Below, piece by piece: positions 5,725 through 7,539 of a stretch of 7,539 nucleotides of DNA; the stretch's first letter is position 1, and every line of letters begins with the position of its first letter. Source of the DNA: Candidatus Gerdarchaeota archaeon. GTDB taxonomy: Archaea > Asgardarchaeota > Heimdallarchaeia > JABLTI01. The stretch spans positions 1 to 7,539 of the forward strand of contig JAEOUJ010000334.1 in assembly GCA_016839405.1 (NCBI GenBank), given 5' to 3'. The position numbers and the translations under genes are program-made. A model generated the notes under the pieces. It saw nothing but the letters and a program-made list of their open reading frames with translations. It did no database searches and had not been told where the DNA came from.

Positions 5725-6693
5725 ATGGTCGATTTTCAAAAAATTAAAGATGCAAAATTAAAGATAGAGAAGTACATAGAAAAAACGCCATTGATACACT
5801 CCACTTATCTAAGTAATTTATGCAATGGACAAGTCTATCTTAAATTAGAAAACAAACAATTAACTAATTCATTTAAAATTCGTGGTGCTTTTAATAAAAT
5901 TTTAAGTTTAACTCCATTTGAAAGGAAAAGAGGTGTAATTACAGCTTCTTCTGGAAATCATGCTCAAGCAATTGGTCTAGTAGCAGAAAAATTAGATCTT
6001 GTTGCCAAGGTAATAGTTCCAAAAAATACTCCAAAGAATAAACTTGACAAAATTAGAAAATATGAAGTAATATTGGAGAAATATGGAGAGAATTATGATG
6101 AAGCAGAAAAATATGCTCGGACCCTAGCTGAAAATGAAAAAATGACTTTTGTTTCGGCTTATAATGATGAATTAATAGTGGCAGGTCAAGGTACTATTGG
6201 TTTAGAATTAAATAAGCAGCTAATAAAATTTACAGATGTACTAGTTCCATTAGGTGGCGGAGGATTAATTTCTGGAATAGCTATTGCTATAAAGGAAATA
6301 AATCCAGATGTGCGGATTATTGGTGTTCAAACAGAAGCGTGTCCAGCTTTTTATGAATCATTAAAAGCAGGGAAAATAATTGATGTAGAGATGAAGGAAT
6401 CTATTGCAGATGGAATGTACGGTGGGATTGAGCAAGGATCTATAACTTTTGATATAGTGAAAAAATTAGTAGACGAAGTGATTTTGATTAAAGAAGAAAC
6501 TATGTATAAAGCGATTTCATTATTATGGCATAAAGAAAATCTAAAAGTTGAAGCATCTGGTGCTGCTGCTATTGCTCCAATTTTAGAAAATAGTAAACAA
6601 TATGAGAATAAAATAACTGTATGTATTATCTCTGGTGGAAATATAGATACGGAATTATTTGAATCAATTATTCAGAATCAAAGTTTTTCATAA
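5725..6693 (+). CDS. Threonine/serine dehydratase (fold type II PLP enzyme)
   Basis: This 322-residue cytoplasmic enzyme probably deaminates L-threonine to 2-oxobutanoate and L-serine to pyruvate. SFKIRGA (49-55) holds the Schiff-base Lys51. SSGNHAQ (75-81) contacts substrate and cofactor, GGGGLISG (177-184) is the phosphate loop, and SGGNI (303-307) binds the pyridine ring. There is no C-terminal ACT domain, so feedback control by isoleucine is not expected and the short catabolic form is likely. GGIEQGSITFD (233-243) is typical of the COG1171 branch that also contains EutB-like dehydratases and some racemases, so serine racemase or hydroxy-amino-acid dehydratase activity is possible. The ATG has no strong ribosome site and follows a TATA-like box. 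Its end overlaps the convergent peptidase gene by 16 bp. Confidence 0.88.
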   Translation: MVDFQKIKDAKLKIEKYIEKTPLIHSTYLSNLCNGQVYLKLENKQLTNSFKIRGAFNKILSLTPFERKRGVITASSGNHAQAIGLVAEKLDLVAKVIVPKNTPKNKLDKIRKYEVILEKYGENYDEAEKYARTLAENEKMTFVSAYNDELIVAGQGTIGLELNKQLIKFTDVLVPLGGGGLISGIAIAIKEINPDVRIIGVQTEACPAFYESLKAGKIIDVEMKESIADGMYGGIEQGSITFDIVKKLVDEVILIKEETMYKAISLLWHKENLKVEASGAAAIAPILENSKQYENKITVCIISGGNIDTELFESIIQNQSFS

Positions 6694-7538
6694 GGTAATT
6701 CTTCAATGAAATGATCATCTCTACCTACCATTGATGTAGCTTTACATAAAGCATTTAGAACTGATTCTTCAGTTGCTTCTACAGTTCCTTTTAACAAATC
6801 ATTGAAAAGCTTAGTTTTTTCATTTATCATATCAATTTTTATAATTTCTTCTGTTTCATCATGTCTTACTTTATTAGCTGTTGAAAATGCAATTATAATA
6901 TCTCCTGATCCCCATGAAGCAAAACTTCCAGTTCTAGCCAATCCCATAGGTGCTCTTTTAGCTATTCTATATAATTGGCGAGTATTTAGTGGTGCATTTG
7001 TTGCGATTATTACCATAACTGAACCATGTTCTTTTTTCTGATTTAATTTTTCATCTTTTTGATGGATTTTTTTCCCCCCTACAATCAAATCACTTTTATG
7101 ACCGAAATTAGCTAAAACTAAAACTCCAATTACAAAAGAGTTCTTTTCAGTTTTAATTAATCTTGAAGATGTACCTATTCCACCTTTATATCCATAACAA
7201 ATCATGCCTGTTCCAGCGCCAACACATCCTTCCTCCACCTGAATAGAAGCGTTTTTTATTGCTTGGAAAACATGTTCTTTCTTAACGTGTCTCCCTTGTA
7301 TATCATTAAGATGATTATCATTACATTCACCAACAACTACATTAATTGAATTTGTAAATATTCCAATTTCAGAGTTATCCATTAAATGATAATCAATTAA
7401 TGCATTTGCTACTAATGGGACATTCAAAGTATTAGTTAAACCAATATAGGATTCGATTTGTCCAAGCTCATTAACTTGTATTAAACCAGTTGTTTTTCCA
7501 TATCCATTCAAAATAAATGAGCTTGCTCTTACTTTATC
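6678..7538 (-). CDS. DmpA/P1-family (S58) self-processing aminopeptidase (5' end outside window)
   Basis: These enzymes are N-terminal nucleophile hydrolases that cut themselves into two chains and remove N-terminal residues from peptides, amides or beta-peptides. The frame is open to the window's right edge. A TTG at 7511 is internal, since upstream codons (KVRASSFILNGYGKTTG) continue the family motif. Key segments are GAGTGM and KGGIGTSSR in the alpha part. The cleavage site Gly-Ser follows in GSVMVIIATNAPL, with the nucleophile Ser at codon 7020-7022. KRAPMGLARTG and GSGD come next. The Ser and Asp of GSGD lie 38 and 40 residues after the nucleophile, the spacing I recall for Ser288 and Glu290 relative to Ser250 in BapA. 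There is Asp in place of Glu. The visible part is about 287 residues; families run about 350-370, so roughly 60-80 are missing. Substrate unknown. Confidence 0.85.
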   Translation of the reverse strand, partial: DKVRASSFILNGYGKTTGLIQVNELGQIESYIGLTNTLNVPLVANALIDYHLMDNSEIGIFTNSINVVVGECNDNHLNDIQGRHVKKEHVFQAIKNASIQVEEGCVGAGTGMICYGYKGGIGTSSRLIKTEKNSFVIGVLVLANFGHKSDLIVGGKKIHQKDEKLNQKKEHGSVMVIIATNAPLNTRQLYRIAKRAPMGLARTGSFASWGSGDIIIAFSTANKVRHDETEEIIKIDMINEKTKLFNDLLKGTVEATEESVLNALCKATSMVGRDDHFIEELPYEKL

Positions 7539-7539
7539 T

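Overview
The window is AT-rich, with tightly packed genes, A/T-ending codons and mostly AGA arginine codons. Genes that seem to open a transcript (1211, 1745, 5725) have TATA-like A/T elements upstream and no clear Shine-Dalgarno, while two internal genes (2797, 3788) have good ones. This mixed pattern suggests an archaeon. The domain mix (DUF6144-like and DUF4332-like proteins, a short single-domain TrmO, a DmpA-type peptidase) would fit an Asgard-type or other mesophilic archaeon, but this is an inference. A low-GC Firmicute is the main alternative. I see no rRNA, tRNA, CRISPR array or insertion sequence, and no gene-free stretch over 300 bases.

Left part (1-4492, all + strand). A two-gene module occurs twice. 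Each copy has a cysteine-rich DUF6144-like gene followed by a gene with an integrase-type SAM-like N-terminus and a DUF4332-like helical C-terminus. Copy A (2-1148) is cut by the window's left edge; copy B (2797-4492) is complete. Between the copies lie an ArsR-like winged-helix regulator (1211-1597), the tRNA t6A37 methyltransferase TrmO (1745-2227) and a stand-alone GyrI-like effector-binding protein (2280-2783). From 1745 to 4492 the genes are closely spaced and probably form one operon: trmO, gyrI-like, DUF6144-like, DUF4332-like. Its leader (1598-1744) carries two related units, each with an inverted repeat. They are good operator candidates for the regulator encoded just upstream.

Right part (4493-7539). 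A class I/II aminotransferase (minus strand) and a short threonine/serine dehydratase (plus strand) diverge from a 106-bp A/T-rich promoter region. The dehydratase converges on, and overlaps by 16 bp, a DmpA/P1-family self-cleaving aminopeptidase that runs off the right edge. This part looks like ordinary amino-acid and peptide metabolism.

The part that seems least described is the duplicated DUF6144-like/DUF4332-like module. Three of its four proteins visibly share a recombinase-type core-binding-like N-terminal domain with no recombinase catalytic domain, and the module is interleaved with a ligand-sensing and tRNA-modification cassette.
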